A stretch of DNA of 64,000 nt from Streptomyces spectabilis (lineage in GTDB: Bacteria > Actinomycetota > Actinomycetes > Streptomycetales > Streptomycetaceae): assembly GCF_008704795.1 (NCBI RefSeq), contig NZ_CP023690.1:8690501-8754500 (forward strand), written 5' to 3'. Under the pieces are notes generated by a model. That model was not told where the DNA came from, searched no databases, and saw only the letters and a list, made by a program, of their open reading frames with translations. This document shows positions 1 to 8,068 of this stretch, piece by piece (positions within the stretch are counted from its first letter, which is position 1; each line of letters opens with the position of its first letter). The translations under genes were made by a program, and so were the position numbers.

Positions 1-93
1 CAGTCGCCTGTTCCGGGTGGCCCGGCCGATGCGCTCGGTGATCCGGCCCTTGAGGTCCTGTGCCTTGTTCCTGAACGTCTGTCCAGTACTCAT
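1..93 (-). CDS. CsbD family stress protein, N-terminal part
   Basis: Reads leftward and is cut by the window edge after about 31 residues. The visible peptide begins MSTGQTFRNKAQDLKGR and continues with a second charged repeat (ITERIGRATR). The K-A-Q-D-L-K-G-R-I-T-E-R-I-G pattern is the signature of the small CsbD family, abundant general-stress proteins of unknown biochemical role. The ATG lies at 91-93. It opens a run of small stress and signalling genes. Only the N-terminus is visible, so length and completeness cannot be judged. Confidence 0.7.
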   Translation of the reverse strand, partial: MSTGQTFRNKAQDLKGRITERIGRATRNRRL

Positions 94-134
94 GGCTGTC
101 CTTGGTTCGTCCACTGGGTGGGTGGGGCACGAGG

Positions 135-320
135 TCATCTGCCGCTGCGGCTGAACCGGCGCCGACTGCCGCTGCTGCGACTGCCACCGCGGCCTCGCAT
201 GAGGAAACCGATGACCCACAGGGCCAGCAGTACGGCCGTGACCCACCAGAGGATCTGCATGGTGAAGCCGAACCCGAAGATCACTAGGATCAGCAGAAGG
301 AGGAGAATCCACATGAGCAT
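135..320 (-). CDS. Small hydrophobic membrane protein (61 aa)
   Basis: A 61-residue protein starting MLMWILLLLLILV, with two closely spaced hydrophobic stretches (about residues 2-17 and 19-35) and a basic, Arg/Ser-rich tail (RGRGGSRSSGSRRR). The ATG at 318-320 is preceded by a good ribosome site (GGAGG), so I prefer it to the in-frame start about 100 bases upstream. It resembles the small two-helix membrane proteins common in actinomycete stress loci and is similar in layout to the protein at 1522. No catalytic residues are visible; function unknown. Confidence 0.6.
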   Translation of the reverse strand: MLMWILLLLLILVIFGFGFTMQILWWVTAVLLALWVIGFLMRGRGGSRSSGSRRRFSRSGR

Positions 321-463
321 CGCCGGGCCTCCAGATCGCGCGGAATGGTTCCTGGTATCCGCGGGGTCCGGGCGAATGGGGAAGGTGGAATGCGTCGCCC
401 GAACGGTCCGGAGTGGCATAGCCCTACGCCGTGCCGTCAGTCAACGCCCGCCCGGCTCCTGTG

Positions 464-640
464 TCAACGACCCTTGAGCAGTGCGGGGTCGGGCGCCTGG
501 TCCGGGGTTGTTGAGGTTGCCGGAACCGTGCCGGGAGCGTCGGCCGGATCGGTGGACGGCAGGATGCGGTCCTCCCACCAGGACAGGCCCATCACCGTGG
601 CGAGCAGTACGAAGGGAACGAGAACGACCAGCGCGTACAT
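464..640 (-). CDS. Small single-pass membrane protein (58 aa)
   Basis: Begins MYALVVLVPFVLLATVMG, a single N-terminal membrane anchor, followed by a Trp-Trp-Glu-Asp patch and a soluble Pro/Thr/Ala-rich tail ending LLKGR. The open frame continues upstream, but that part is Arg/Pro-rich and looks like frame shadow, so I start at the ATG at 638-640. The ribosome site is weak (AGCAGG). The anchor-plus-tail layout is typical of small actinomycete membrane proteins of unknown function. The gene could be spurious, but the hydrophobic N-terminus next to similar small genes supports it. Confidence 0.45.
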   Translation of the reverse strand: MYALVVLVPFVLLATVMGLSWWEDRILPSTDPADAPGTVPATSTTPDQAPDPALLKGR

Positions 641-1040
641 GGGTACCGCCTGCTGAAGCGTGTGTGCGGCGGGACGGGCACCGGCGGGGCTGCCCGCGCG
701 GGGCGCATCGGGCCTGAGCCGCAATCGCTGTGGGGGCGGCGGAGGCGGAGGCGGCGCCGCGCGTGATCGTGCCGCGGTGGACGCCTGCTCCGATACGCGG
801 GGGCGCCCTGGGGCGCGACAACCAAGAGATGCTGCCGGGGGCCGGGGCGGCACCGCGCACGCTAGCCCCCGCCACCTGCCCTGAACAGGTCGCAAGCAGC
901 CAGCCTATAGGCGGTGCAGGAAGGCAGCAGAGGTATGGACGAGGGCTGGCGCACCCCGCGGCTCGGTTCCCGCCGACGGGGCGAGCCGGGCGGTGACGAC
1001 CCGCAGAAGGACCGGACGGCAGCGAGTGGCATGCCGGGAC
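641..1040. other. Intergenic region, about 400 bp
   Basis: Lies between the divergent genes at 464-640 and 1041-1454 and should contain promoters for both. I see no convincing gene, tRNA or terminator. A short frame opening with ATG at 935 after AGGAAGG-like purines runs into the next gene in another frame, but it is Arg/Gly/Pro-rich and not credible. Confidence 0.4.
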
Positions 1041-1454
1041 ATGACCGAGTACGCCGAGGACCCCGAGGACAACGTCCGCACACCCCGCGATGAGACGGCG
1101 CTGGAGCGGGCCGACCGGAACGACCGTGAGCTGCTGCAGGAACTGAGGGTCATTCAAACCCGGGTCCAGATCCTGTTCGCGTTCCCGCTGACGCCGGCGT
1201 TCACCCCCCGCTTTCCCGAACTGGATCCGGCACAGCGCGCGACGTACCTCACCACGCTGTTGCTCGCGGTGCTGGCCGCGGCCCTGTTCGCCACCCCGGC
1301 CGCGCTGCATCGCACGCTGTTCCAGCGTGAGGCCGAGCCCGAGATCGTGTCGGCCTCGTCGCGGGTGGCGGGGGCGGGTCTCAGCATTCTGATGCTGGCT
1401 CTCACCGGTTCCGTCCTGTTCGCCGTCGGGCCGGGCGTATCCACTGCCTCTTGA
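1041..1454 (+). CDS. DUF6328 family membrane protein
   Basis: A 137-residue protein starting MTEYAEDPEDNVR. The N-terminal half contains the family hallmark ETALERADRNDRELLQELRV followed by QTRVQILFAF, and the C-terminal half has two or three hydrophobic segments (around YLTTLLLAVLAAALF and SILMLALTGSVLFAV). Members of this actinobacterial family are short inner-membrane proteins without known activity, often beside stress genes, as here. I chose the ATG at 1041; the frame is open 48 bases further up, but that extension is Arg-rich and non-conserved in style. Confidence 0.75.
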   Translation: MTEYAEDPEDNVRTPRDETALERADRNDRELLQELRVIQTRVQILFAFPLTPAFTPRFPELDPAQRATYLTTLLLAVLAAALFATPAALHRTLFQREAEPEIVSASSRVAGAGLSILMLALTGSVLFAVGPGVSTAS

Positions 1455-1521
1455 CAGGACTACGCTGCGAAGCGAGGCCCCAGTCCCCGGCAGCGATCCG
1501 TTCCGCCTGGGGAGGCCCTCC

Positions 1522-1791
1522 GTGATCGTCTTGTTCGCCATCCTGATCGTGGCCCTGTTCGGCCTCGGCTTCCTCAATCCCCTGTGGTGGGCCCTCGCGG
1601 CCGTGCTGATCTTCGTGGCCGTGCGCTACGGCTGGGGGCGTGCGGGCAGCCGGGGACAGGGCGGAAATTTCGAGTACCGCGACTACCGGGACCACAGAGA
1701 CCGCGAGAACCGATGGGGCCGCCGCTACCGGCGACAGCGCCAGGGACTCTGGAGGCGCCAGGACCGTCGGGACGAGCAGCACCATCGGTGA
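1522..1791 (+). CDS. Small membrane protein with basic tail (89 aa)
   Basis: Starts with GTG at 1522, ten bases after a strong GGGGAGG site. Residues 1-36 are hydrophobic (two helices split by NPLWW), and residues 40-89 form a highly charged, Arg/Asp/Tyr-rich tail (EYRDYRDHRDRENRW). The layout is like the protein at 135-320, with a longer tail. It lies 67 bases downstream of the DUF6328 gene on the same strand, so co-transcription is plausible. No enzymatic motif; function unknown. The basic tail suggests interaction with nucleic acid, phospholipid headgroups or an acidic partner, which is inference only. Confidence 0.6.
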   Translation: MIVLFAILIVALFGLGFLNPLWWALAAVLIFVAVRYGWGRAGSRGQGGNFEYRDYRDHRDRENRWGRRYRRQRQGLWRRQDRRDEQHHR

Positions 1792-1907
1792 TCGATGCGG
1801 ATTCCGGTGCCCACGCGTCCCGCGCCGACTCTGTCGGACGGGCGCATTCAGTGCGTGGTGAGGCAGGTGTCGTGTATCAGAAACTCAGGTTCCAGGAAGA
1901 CCGGTGG

Positions 1908-2231
1908 ATGATGGCAGCCGAAGTGGCCTGGGGCGATGCGGCCCTGGACCCGGCCGTCGTCGAACTGCGGGCCGAGATCGCCCGGTTGCGCCGGGCCCTG
2001 GGCGGCCGGGCGGTGATCGACCAGGCCCTCGGGATGATGATGGCCTTGGTTCCGTGCCCCCGCAGGGAGGCCGGCACCTTGTTGACGGACGTCGCGCGGC
2101 ACTGCGATCTCTCACGTCGAGAAGTGGCCGCCGCCCTCGTCGCCACCTCCGAGGGAAGCCCGTTCCCCAAGCACCTGGACCAGGCGCTACGCGGTGCGCT
2201 GCGGCGCCTGCACGGGGCAGACCGGACATGA
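1908..2231 (+). CDS. ANTAR domain protein
   Basis: A 107-residue protein that is mostly an ANTAR domain (about residues 17-85): an amphipathic first helix (VVELRAEIARLRRAL), then IDQALGMMMAL and VARHCDLSRREVAAALV. ANTAR domains bind paired hairpins in nascent RNA and act as antiterminators, usually downstream of a sensor domain; here no sensor is fused. Two ATG codons lie in tandem at 1908 and 1911 behind AGGAAGA, so I start there. A close but shorter homologue sits at 2678, with only the PRC-barrel gene between them, pointing to a local duplication. Confidence 0.72.
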   Translation: MMAAEVAWGDAALDPAVVELRAEIARLRRALGGRAVIDQALGMMMALVPCPRREAGTLLTDVARHCDLSRREVAAALVATSEGSPFPKHLDQALRGALRRLHGADRT

Positions 2232-2285
2232 CGACCCGCGCCGAGCACACGTCACCCAGCGGATGAACCCAGACGGGAGAAGACC

Positions 2286-2642
2286 ATGATCCAGTCAGCC
2301 GATGTCCGTGAGTGGCGCGGCCTCGACGTGGTGGACACGGACTCGCGCAAGATCGGTGTCCTCGAAGCGATCTATGTGGACACCACCACCGACGAACCGG
2401 CCATGGCCACCGTGAGGGCCGGGCTGCCCACCCGGCGTCAGCTGATGTTCGTCCCCCTCGACGACGCGATCACCGGGCCGGGATACCTCAAGGTGGCCTA
2501 TGCCAAAGCACTGGTGAAGACGGCCCCCTCGATCGGCACCGATGACGTTCTGCCCGCCGAGCACGAGGCAGGGATCTTCAAGCACTACGGGCTGCCCTAC
2601 GAGCCCGGTGCGGCCGGCGAGCGGCAACTCGCCCGTCGCTGA
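2286..2642 (+). CDS. PRC-barrel domain protein
   Basis: 118 residues starting MIQSADVREWRGLDVVD, 54 bases after the ANTAR gene, with purine-rich GGGAGAAGACC just upstream. The first 75 residues have the PRC-barrel pattern: G-x-x-V-V-D-x-D-S-R-K-I-G, then E-A-I-Y-V-D, and LMFVPLDDA followed by GYLKVAYAK. The C-terminal half (LPAEHEAGIFKHYGL) is common in actinobacterial PRC-barrel stress proteins. The family occurs in photosynthetic reaction-centre H subunits and RimM, but stand-alone bacterial copies have no defined role beyond protein or RNA interaction. Probably co-regulated with the neighbouring ANTAR genes. Confidence 0.8.
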   Translation: MIQSADVREWRGLDVVDTDSRKIGVLEAIYVDTTTDEPAMATVRAGLPTRRQLMFVPLDDAITGPGYLKVAYAKALVKTAPSIGTDDVLPAEHEAGIFKHYGLPYEPGAAGERQLARR

Positions 2643-2677
2643 CCGCTTGTGGCGCCCCAGGAAGGCATGCATAGGCC

Positions 2678-2908
2678 ATGGCGTCGGGCCGTGCGGTGAT
2701 CGACCAGGCGCGCGGCATGCTGTTGGCCCTGGCTCCGTGTTCCAGTGAGCGGGCCTGGGGCCTGCTGGTGGACGTGTCGCAGCACTGCAACGTCAAGCTC
2801 CGTGACGTGACGGCGGCTCTGGTCGCCACAACGCAAGAGGAGGAGCTCCCCGAGCAGATGCGGCGTGAACTGCGCCGTGCGCTCAGGTGCCTCCATGACC
2901 ACAGGTGA
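2678..2908 (+). CDS. Short ANTAR domain protein
   Basis: A 76-residue protein (MASGRAVIDQARGMLLALA...) covering only the second part of an ANTAR domain: helix IDQARGMLLAL, then LVDVSQHCNVKLRDVTAALV. The coiled-coil helix found at the start of the domain in its paralogue at 1908-2231 is missing, so RNA-binding dimer formation may be impaired. The two share the phrases GRAVIDQA and DVTAALVAT/EVAAALVAT. Either a minimal functional ANTAR or a truncated duplicate. The ribosome site (GGAAGG) is rather distant from the ATG. Confidence 0.6.
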   Translation: MASGRAVIDQARGMLLALAPCSSERAWGLLVDVSQHCNVKLRDVTAALVATTQEEELPEQMRRELRRALRCLHDHR

Positions 2909-2948
2909 CGGCTCGGGTGTTCAGCGGGCGATACCGGGAGCTGTGACC

Positions 2949-4430
2949 TCAACTCTCCGGTGCCTTCGTCCCGGCCGATCGGCGGACGCCCTCATCAGGT
3001 GGCCCTGCGCATGGGTCCCAAACCTTTGCGGTCAGGGGCACGCTGGTGTGGGCGGTGCCCGATGCGCCGGAGGGCGCCCTGGCCGGTGTCGTCGAGCTCG
3101 CGCTCAGGGCGAGGAGCGCGACGTCGTCGGCGGGACCGGTGGGGAAGGTGGCGAGGAGCCCGGTGAGGTCGTCGATGATCGCGGAGGCGCCGAGAGCCCG
3201 GTTGGTGGCGGCGTGGTGGGTGAGGTGGGCGGCAAGTCCGGCTTCGCCGAACCGGGCGCCCCTGGAGGTGAGGGCCTCGATGATGCCGTCGCTGTAGAGG
3301 AAAAGCGCCTCGCCGGGCAGGAGTTGTACGGTCCGGGAGGCGAAGTCGGCCTGGTGCAGGGCGCCGACGAGCATGCCTCCGGGCAGGCTCACCTGCTCAG
3401 CTCGGGCGACGGCTCGGTCGGGCCCGTTGCGGCGGGCCGGGCACAGCGAGTAGGCCGGAAGGTGGCCGCCACCGGCCAGGGTGACGGCAAAGCCGCCCGC
3501 GGAGTCGGGGGCGAGGGTGCCGAAGACCAGCGTGCAGAAGCGGCTGCCGTCCGCGTGGGCGGACAAGAGGGTGGAGTTCAGCACCCGAAGTACGGCACAC
3601 GGGTCCGGTTCCAGCAGGGCAGTGGTGCGCAGCGTGTAGCGGATCAGTGAGGTCAGGGCGGCGGCGGGGGCGCCCCGGCCGCTGACGTCGCCGAGGAAGA
3701 ACGCCCACCGCCCGGTGCTGAGCGGAAAGACGTCGTAGAAGTCGCCGCCGACGTCGCGGACCGATGCGGTGGTGTAGTGGCAGGCCGCCTCCAGGCCCGG
3801 CACCTCCGGCAGCGCGGGCGGCAGCAGGGTGCGCTGCAGGGTGGAGGCATAGGCGGCGATCTCCGCCCGGTCCCGCTCGGCCCGCTCGCGCGCCGCGTGT
3901 TCGGCCACCATCAGTTCCCGCTCCACTCGGAGCATCCGCAGCGCGGACAGCCGCAGTTCCAGTGCGTCCATCACCAGCGCGGCCAGGTCGGCCAGGGCGG
4001 CGGCCTGCTCAGGCGTGATCCGGCGCGGCACGGTGTCCAGCACGTCGACGGTGCCCAGGTGGTGACCGTCGCGGGTGACGATCGGGGCGGCTGCGTAGAA
4101 GCGCGCCCGCGGCGGCCCCGTGACCAGTTCGTGGGTGCGGGCGCGTGGATCCTGGAGCGTGTCGGGGATGACCAGAGGGCCGTCGGTGAGGATGGCCGAG
4201 GTGCACAGGCCCGGGTCCCGGCCGACTTGGGTGACCCCCGTCAGTCCGTACGCGGCCTTGAACCAGACCCGGTCGGTGTCCACGATCGCCACTGTCGCGG
4301 CCGGTGCGTCGCAGAGGCGAGCGGCAAGGGCGGCAATTCTGTCGAATGCTCCGTCGGGCGGAGTGTCCAGTACGTCGTAACGGCGCACCGCCGCGATCCG
4401 CAGTGCCTCCTGCTCCGGAGCCAGCTCCAC
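2949..4430 (-). CDS. GAF domain PP2C (SpoIIE/RsbU-type) phosphatase
   Basis: 493 residues. Residues about 10-160 form a GAF domain (AAVRRYDVLDTPPDGAFDR, DTDRVWFKAAYG, TVDVLDT). A coiled linker (ERELMVAEHAARERAE) leads to a SpoIIE-type PP2C domain with the metal-binding motifs DVGGDFYDVF, LGDVSGRG, GGHLPAY, LYSDGIIEA and DDVALL. Such proteins dephosphorylate STAS anti-anti-sigma factors to release alternative sigma factors. I start at the GTG at 4430 because GGGGAGGA lies five bases before it; an upstream TTG is also in frame. The GNAT-like gene ends about 45 bases upstream on the same strand, suggesting an operon. A candidate substrate STAS protein is encoded at 10331-10768. Confidence 0.88.
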   Translation of the reverse strand: MELAPEQEALRIAAVRRYDVLDTPPDGAFDRIAALAARLCDAPAATVAIVDTDRVWFKAAYGLTGVTQVGRDPGLCTSAILTDGPLVIPDTLQDPRARTHELVTGPPRARFYAAAPIVTRDGHHLGTVDVLDTVPRRITPEQAAALADLAALVMDALELRLSALRMLRVERELMVAEHAARERAERDRAEIAAYASTLQRTLLPPALPEVPGLEAACHYTTASVRDVGGDFYDVFPLSTGRWAFFLGDVSGRGAPAAALTSLIRYTLRTTALLEPDPCAVLRVLNSTLLSAHADGSRFCTLVFGTLAPDSAGGFAVTLAGGGHLPAYSLCPARRNGPDRAVARAEQVSLPGGMLVGALHQADFASRTVQLLPGEALFLYSDGIIEALTSRGARFGEAGLAAHLTHHAATNRALGASAIIDDLTGLLATFPTGPADDVALLALSASSTTPARAPSGASGTAHTSVPLTAKVWDPCAGPPDEGVRRSAGTKAPES

Positions 4431-4475
4431 ACGATCCTCCCCGCCTCCACGAGCTCTGACCGCCAACCCTGACGA

Positions 4476-5129
4476 CTATTCGGAGCGTTGGGTCCGGGCA
4501 TTGTGGGCGAGGCCGTCCGGATGCTCCGCTGTGCGCTGCCCGAGCCGAAGGACCAGAGCGCGTAGCACTGTTGGGCCGGGGAGGCTGCGACGGACCTGCC
4601 CGACCTCTTGCCAGCCCCACGCCTCGAAGGCCGCGCGGGCCGCGCCGTGGGACGGATCCACCAAGGTGACGCCGAGGGACGATTCGTGGTCGGCGAGCAG
4701 GTGTTCCTGCAGGTGACGCGCGAGTCCGCGGGTCTGGCCGTGGGGATGCACGAGGGTTTCGGCGATCGCGAAGAGATGCCCGGACGCGGTGAGTTGCTCG
4801 ATGTTCTGTGGCAACGGCCCGTCGAACCCCTGCCACCAGGAGCCGTCTCGCGGCACGGGGAATCCGTAGGCACACCCGGCCAGGGCTTCTGTTTCCGCGA
4901 TCAGCATGTCGAACCCCGGCAGGCGTACGTCGTCGGCCAGGCGGCGCAGAAACTCCTCGCGCCCGCGGAACTCCTCGCCCGGCGCGGCTACGGAGGACTC
5001 GACGAAGAGGTCCGCCAGATCCTCACTCAGGTCCTCGGCCTGCCAGCGGTTCAGCCGGCGCAGACGCACGGCGTCCATGGCGGACGGCTCTGAGCCGTCG
5101 GGTTCGTGTGAGTGCTGCGGCGTGTGCAT
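4476..5129 (-). CDS. GNAT-like acetyltransferase
   Basis: 217 residues from the ATG at 5127-5129 (GAGG a few bases upstream; the longer in-frame start lacks a site). The C-terminal half has GNAT features: FAIAETLVHPHGQTRGLARHL resembles the acetyl-CoA loop (Q/R-x-x-G-x-A), followed by GVTLVDPSHGAARAAFEAWGW, the usual late strand and helix. The N-terminal region (RLRRLNRWQAEDLSEDLADLF) is shared with the paralogue at 9663-10331. The substrate is unknown. Its place directly before a GAF-PP2C phosphatase gene suggests a stress-signalling role, perhaps protein acetylation; that is inference. It could instead be a GNAT-fold protein without activity. Confidence 0.7.
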   Translation of the reverse strand: MHTPQHSHEPDGSEPSAMDAVRLRRLNRWQAEDLSEDLADLFVESSVAAPGEEFRGREEFLRRLADDVRLPGFDMLIAETEALAGCAYGFPVPRDGSWWQGFDGPLPQNIEQLTASGHLFAIAETLVHPHGQTRGLARHLQEHLLADHESSLGVTLVDPSHGAARAAFEAWGWQEVGQVRRSLPGPTVLRALVLRLGQRTAEHPDGLAHNARTQRSE

Positions 5130-5270
5130 GGGGCGCCTCGGTTCAGGAGACCGGAAGACGTGCGGGACAGGCATCGTGCCCAACGGGCAGTGCGTGGCCG
5201 GGGTCTGGGGCGTCTGCTGTGCAGCATAGCCCCGGACGGCGCCGCGTTGCCGTGGACCGATGACACGGGA

Positions 5271-6668
5271 TCACCGGGGAGCGGGCAAGTAGACGGTGAG
5301 GGCGCGGCTCCTCTTGTCGAGGACGAGGGTGTCGGCGGCGGAGCTCACTTCGCCGTCCCGGGTGTAGTCGCCTGCCTTGCCCACACCGTCGATGCGCAGG
5401 CAGGTGGCGGTGGTCTCCCGGTAGACGCGGGAGCGGGCGAGGGTGCCGGTGAGGAAAGCCGCGACGAGGCGGGTGCGGGCGAAGGGGTGCTTTGCGTCGA
5501 CGAGGCGCAGGTCGAGGAGTCCGTCGTCCAGGGTGGGGCGGTAGGAGGGGGCGAAGCCGGGAGGGTCGTAGCGGCTGTTTCCGGCGAACAGCAGCCACAG
5601 CCGCCGGGGCCGTCCGTCGAGGGTGATGTCGATGGGGGCGCCGTCGGCCAGGACGCGGAGCAGGCCGACGGCGAGGGCGGGCCATTTGCCCAGGGACGTC
5701 TCGCGGGCTTCGCGGGCCCGGACGAGTTCGGGGTAGACGCCGATGCTGAAGGTGTTGAGGAAATAGGTGCAGGTGCCGTCGCCGGTGATCCGTCCGAGGT
5801 CGACGGTTCCGCCGCGGCCCTCCTCCACGGCGTCGGCGGCCTCTTGCAAGGTCGAAAGGCCGAGGTCGGCGGCGAAGTGGTTGAGGGTGCCGCCGGGGAA
5901 CACCGCGAGCGGCAGCCGGTTGTCGACGGCCAGTACGGCCGCCGCGTTGACCGTGCCGTCGCCCCCGACCACGCCGAGCGCGCCGCCGCGCGCCTGTACC
6001 TGCGCGGCGGCCTGCCGCAGCACGGTGTGCAGGTCCTTGCCGGCCGCACAGACCCGCAGGTCCGCTTTGGGCAGCAGGGTGCGCAGTTCGACTTCGGCCG
6101 GGACCTCGCCGCCGGCGTCGCTGTTGACGACGACGACAAGACCCTCGCCGGACGGAAGGGCGGGCACCGGCAGCTTCGGCCGGGCGCTGTCTGCGGGCTC
6201 ACCGCGGTGCAGCGGCCACCAGCGGCAGGTCGCCGCCGCGACTCCCACGCCGAGCACGGTGTCGACCAGGATGCGCGCGGGCGCATGCGCGCCCGAGAGG
6301 GCGCGGGCGGCGGCGATGCCTGCCGCGACGGGGATGAGGACGACTCCCAGCCGGGGTGTCTCCAAGGTGGCGGCCGTCGCGAAAGCGGCAGCGCCGGCTG
6401 TGCGGTGGGACGAGGGCATCCCGCTCGGCGGATACCGCAGCGGTCGGCGCTGGTCGAGCACCTTGGTAGCGACCTGGATGGCGGCAGCGGCAAGGGCCAG
6501 CGAGCCGGTGCCGCGCAAGGCGGCCCGGCGAGCGCTGCGGTTGCCGGTCAAGCCCTTCGTTGCCAGGGAGGCGAGGTCCGTGCGTTCGGCGGGACGCGGT
6601 TCGTGGGTTCGCATGGTGGCCGGGTACCCCCTGCAGGTGGTGAACAGGCTGCTGCGAGTACGGCGCAT
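5271..6668 (-). CDS. PAP2 phosphatase / diacylglycerol kinase fusion
   Basis: 465 residues with two lipid-active domains. The N-terminal part (about 50-150) has a PAP2 signature: K-x6-R-P (KVLDQRRP), GMPSSH and an ARALSGAHAPARILVD segment with the catalytic His. Residues about 175-460 form a DAGK/LCB5-type catalytic domain with the nucleotide loop GGDGTVNAAA, FPGGTLNHFA, DGLLDLR and YTRDGE. Such fusions are common in Streptomyces and are thought to recycle undecaprenyl or diacylglycerol phosphates at the membrane. The ATG at 6666-6668 follows AAGGAGG. The DUF1206 gene is divergent, only 70 bases away, so they share a promoter region. Confidence 0.85.
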   Translation of the reverse strand: MRRTRSSLFTTCRGYPATMRTHEPRPAERTDLASLATKGLTGNRSARRAALRGTGSLALAAAAIQVATKVLDQRRPLRYPPSGMPSSHRTAGAAAFATAATLETPRLGVVLIPVAAGIAAARALSGAHAPARILVDTVLGVGVAAATCRWWPLHRGEPADSARPKLPVPALPSGEGLVVVVNSDAGGEVPAEVELRTLLPKADLRVCAAGKDLHTVLRQAAAQVQARGGALGVVGGDGTVNAAAVLAVDNRLPLAVFPGGTLNHFAADLGLSTLQEAADAVEEGRGGTVDLGRITGDGTCTYFLNTFSIGVYPELVRAREARETSLGKWPALAVGLLRVLADGAPIDITLDGRPRRLWLLFAGNSRYDPPGFAPSYRPTLDDGLLDLRLVDAKHPFARTRLVAAFLTGTLARSRVYRETTATCLRIDGVGKAGDYTRDGEVSSAADTLVLDKRSRALTVYLPAPR

Positions 6669-6738
6669 CACGCCTCCTTGCGGGGGCGCTCGGGGGCCAG
6701 CACGTGCCTCGCGCGCCCATGGCTGTGGGGAGGGCCTC

Positions 6739-7572
6739 GTGACGTCGTCTCAAGCACAGGACAGGAGCGAGGGCGCGGGCTCGGCCGCCCACGCCGCCAA
6801 GGAGGAGACACTGACCGCTGCGGGCCGAGCGGGCTTCGTGGCGCGTGGCGTCGTGTACGTCCTCATCGGAGCCCTGGCGATTCAGATGGCCCTGGGGAGT
6901 GGAGGGGAGTCGGCGGACCGTCAGGGGGCGCTGGACCAGGTCGCGGAGCAGCCCTTCGGAAAGGTGATGCTGTGGGCGCTGGTCGTCGGCTTCGCCTGCA
7001 TGGCGCTGTGGCGGGGCTCCCGCGCGGTCCTGAGCAGGGGGCCCGAGCGGAAGGCCTCCTCGCGGCTTCTGGACGGCGGCCGGGCGATCTTCTACGCCTC
7101 GGTCTGCTGGGGAACCGCGGTGTTCGCCGCCGGTGGCGGCCAGGGCTCCAGCGGCAACGCGCAGTCCAAGGACTGGACGGCATCGGTGCTGAAGCTCTCG
7201 TACGGCCAGGTCCTTGTGGGGGCCGGGGGCTGTCTCCTGATCGGCATCGGTGTCGTGCTCGCGGTACGGGCGGCGATGCGCAAGTTCCTGCGCCAGCTGG
7301 ACCTGGGCGCGACGAGCCACCGCACCCGGCAGGTCGTCACCGTCCTGGGGGTGGGAGGAGGCGTGGCACGCGGCCTGGTGTTCGCCGCGGCCGGCACCTT
7401 CATCCTGATCGCGGCTATCCGCTTCGACGCGACCGAGGCCAAGGGGGTGGACGCCACGCTGCGCAGCTTCACGCACACCCCGATCGGTCCCTGGCTCCTG
7501 GTCGCCGTCGCGATCGGCCTGATCCTCTTCGGAGCCTTCTCCTTCGCCTCGGCCCGCTGGCGCCGCCTGTGA
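6739..7572 (+). CDS. DUF1206 family membrane protein
   Basis: 277 residues starting with GTG (VTSSQAQDRS), seven bases after GGGGAGGG. The protein carries three repeats, each a pair of membrane helices with the family pattern AGRAGFVARGVVYVLIG / ARAIFYASVCWGT / GGGVARGLVFAAAG, giving about six transmembrane segments. DUF1206 proteins are integral membrane proteins found mainly in actinobacteria and proteobacteria; no activity is established. Divergent from the PAP2/DAGK gene. It is complete and of normal family length. Confidence 0.85.
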   Translation: MTSSQAQDRSEGAGSAAHAAKEETLTAAGRAGFVARGVVYVLIGALAIQMALGSGGESADRQGALDQVAEQPFGKVMLWALVVGFACMALWRGSRAVLSRGPERKASSRLLDGGRAIFYASVCWGTAVFAAGGGQGSSGNAQSKDWTASVLKLSYGQVLVGAGGCLLIGIGVVLAVRAAMRKFLRQLDLGATSHRTRQVVTVLGVGGGVARGLVFAAAGTFILIAAIRFDATEAKGVDATLRSFTHTPIGPWLLVAVAIGLILFGAFSFASARWRRL

Positions 7573-8068
7573 ACAGGGACCTCTACGGGCACCAGGTCCA
7601 CACCGGGCGCTGCCGGGCCTGACCGTCGCACTCAGGACAAGGCTCGGGACCGCAACCGGTGCGGCTGCCCAGAGCTGTATCAACGCCAGGTGCTCTTCTC
7701 CTGTGCGGGCTGGATGCTGGGTGTGAGCGAGCCCGACCACGGCCGGCTCTCCTCCGGCATACGCGGTCGGGCTCACCTCGACCATGGACGCCGGTGACGC
7801 GCGAGTACATCGGCACCCATGAGAGCCCTCTCGCCCGAGATGTGCCGGTGCGGCGTTCGGCCGCGGAAAGCCGCACCGGGCCGGGAGACAGATCCACCGT
7901 GCCCGGAACCGGCGGTCAGGATCAGCCCGTCGTGGCTCCTTCGGGTGGGCCGGCCCCGGATCCGGCGCTCCCGGCGCAGAGACCTTGCCCGCCCCGGAGC
8001 AACCATGCCGGGCAGTTCGGCCGAAGTTGCGTCAGCCAGAGAGGGCTTCTGAGAACGCCGGCGATGCC
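7573..8068. other. Intergenic region, about 500 bp
   Basis: Between the convergent ends of the DUF1206 gene and the GAF-ANTAR gene. Open frames exist in several phases, but all are Arg/Pro-rich with no domain signature. I see no tRNA, no clear T-tailed terminator and no repeat. It may be decayed coding sequence. Confidence 0.35.
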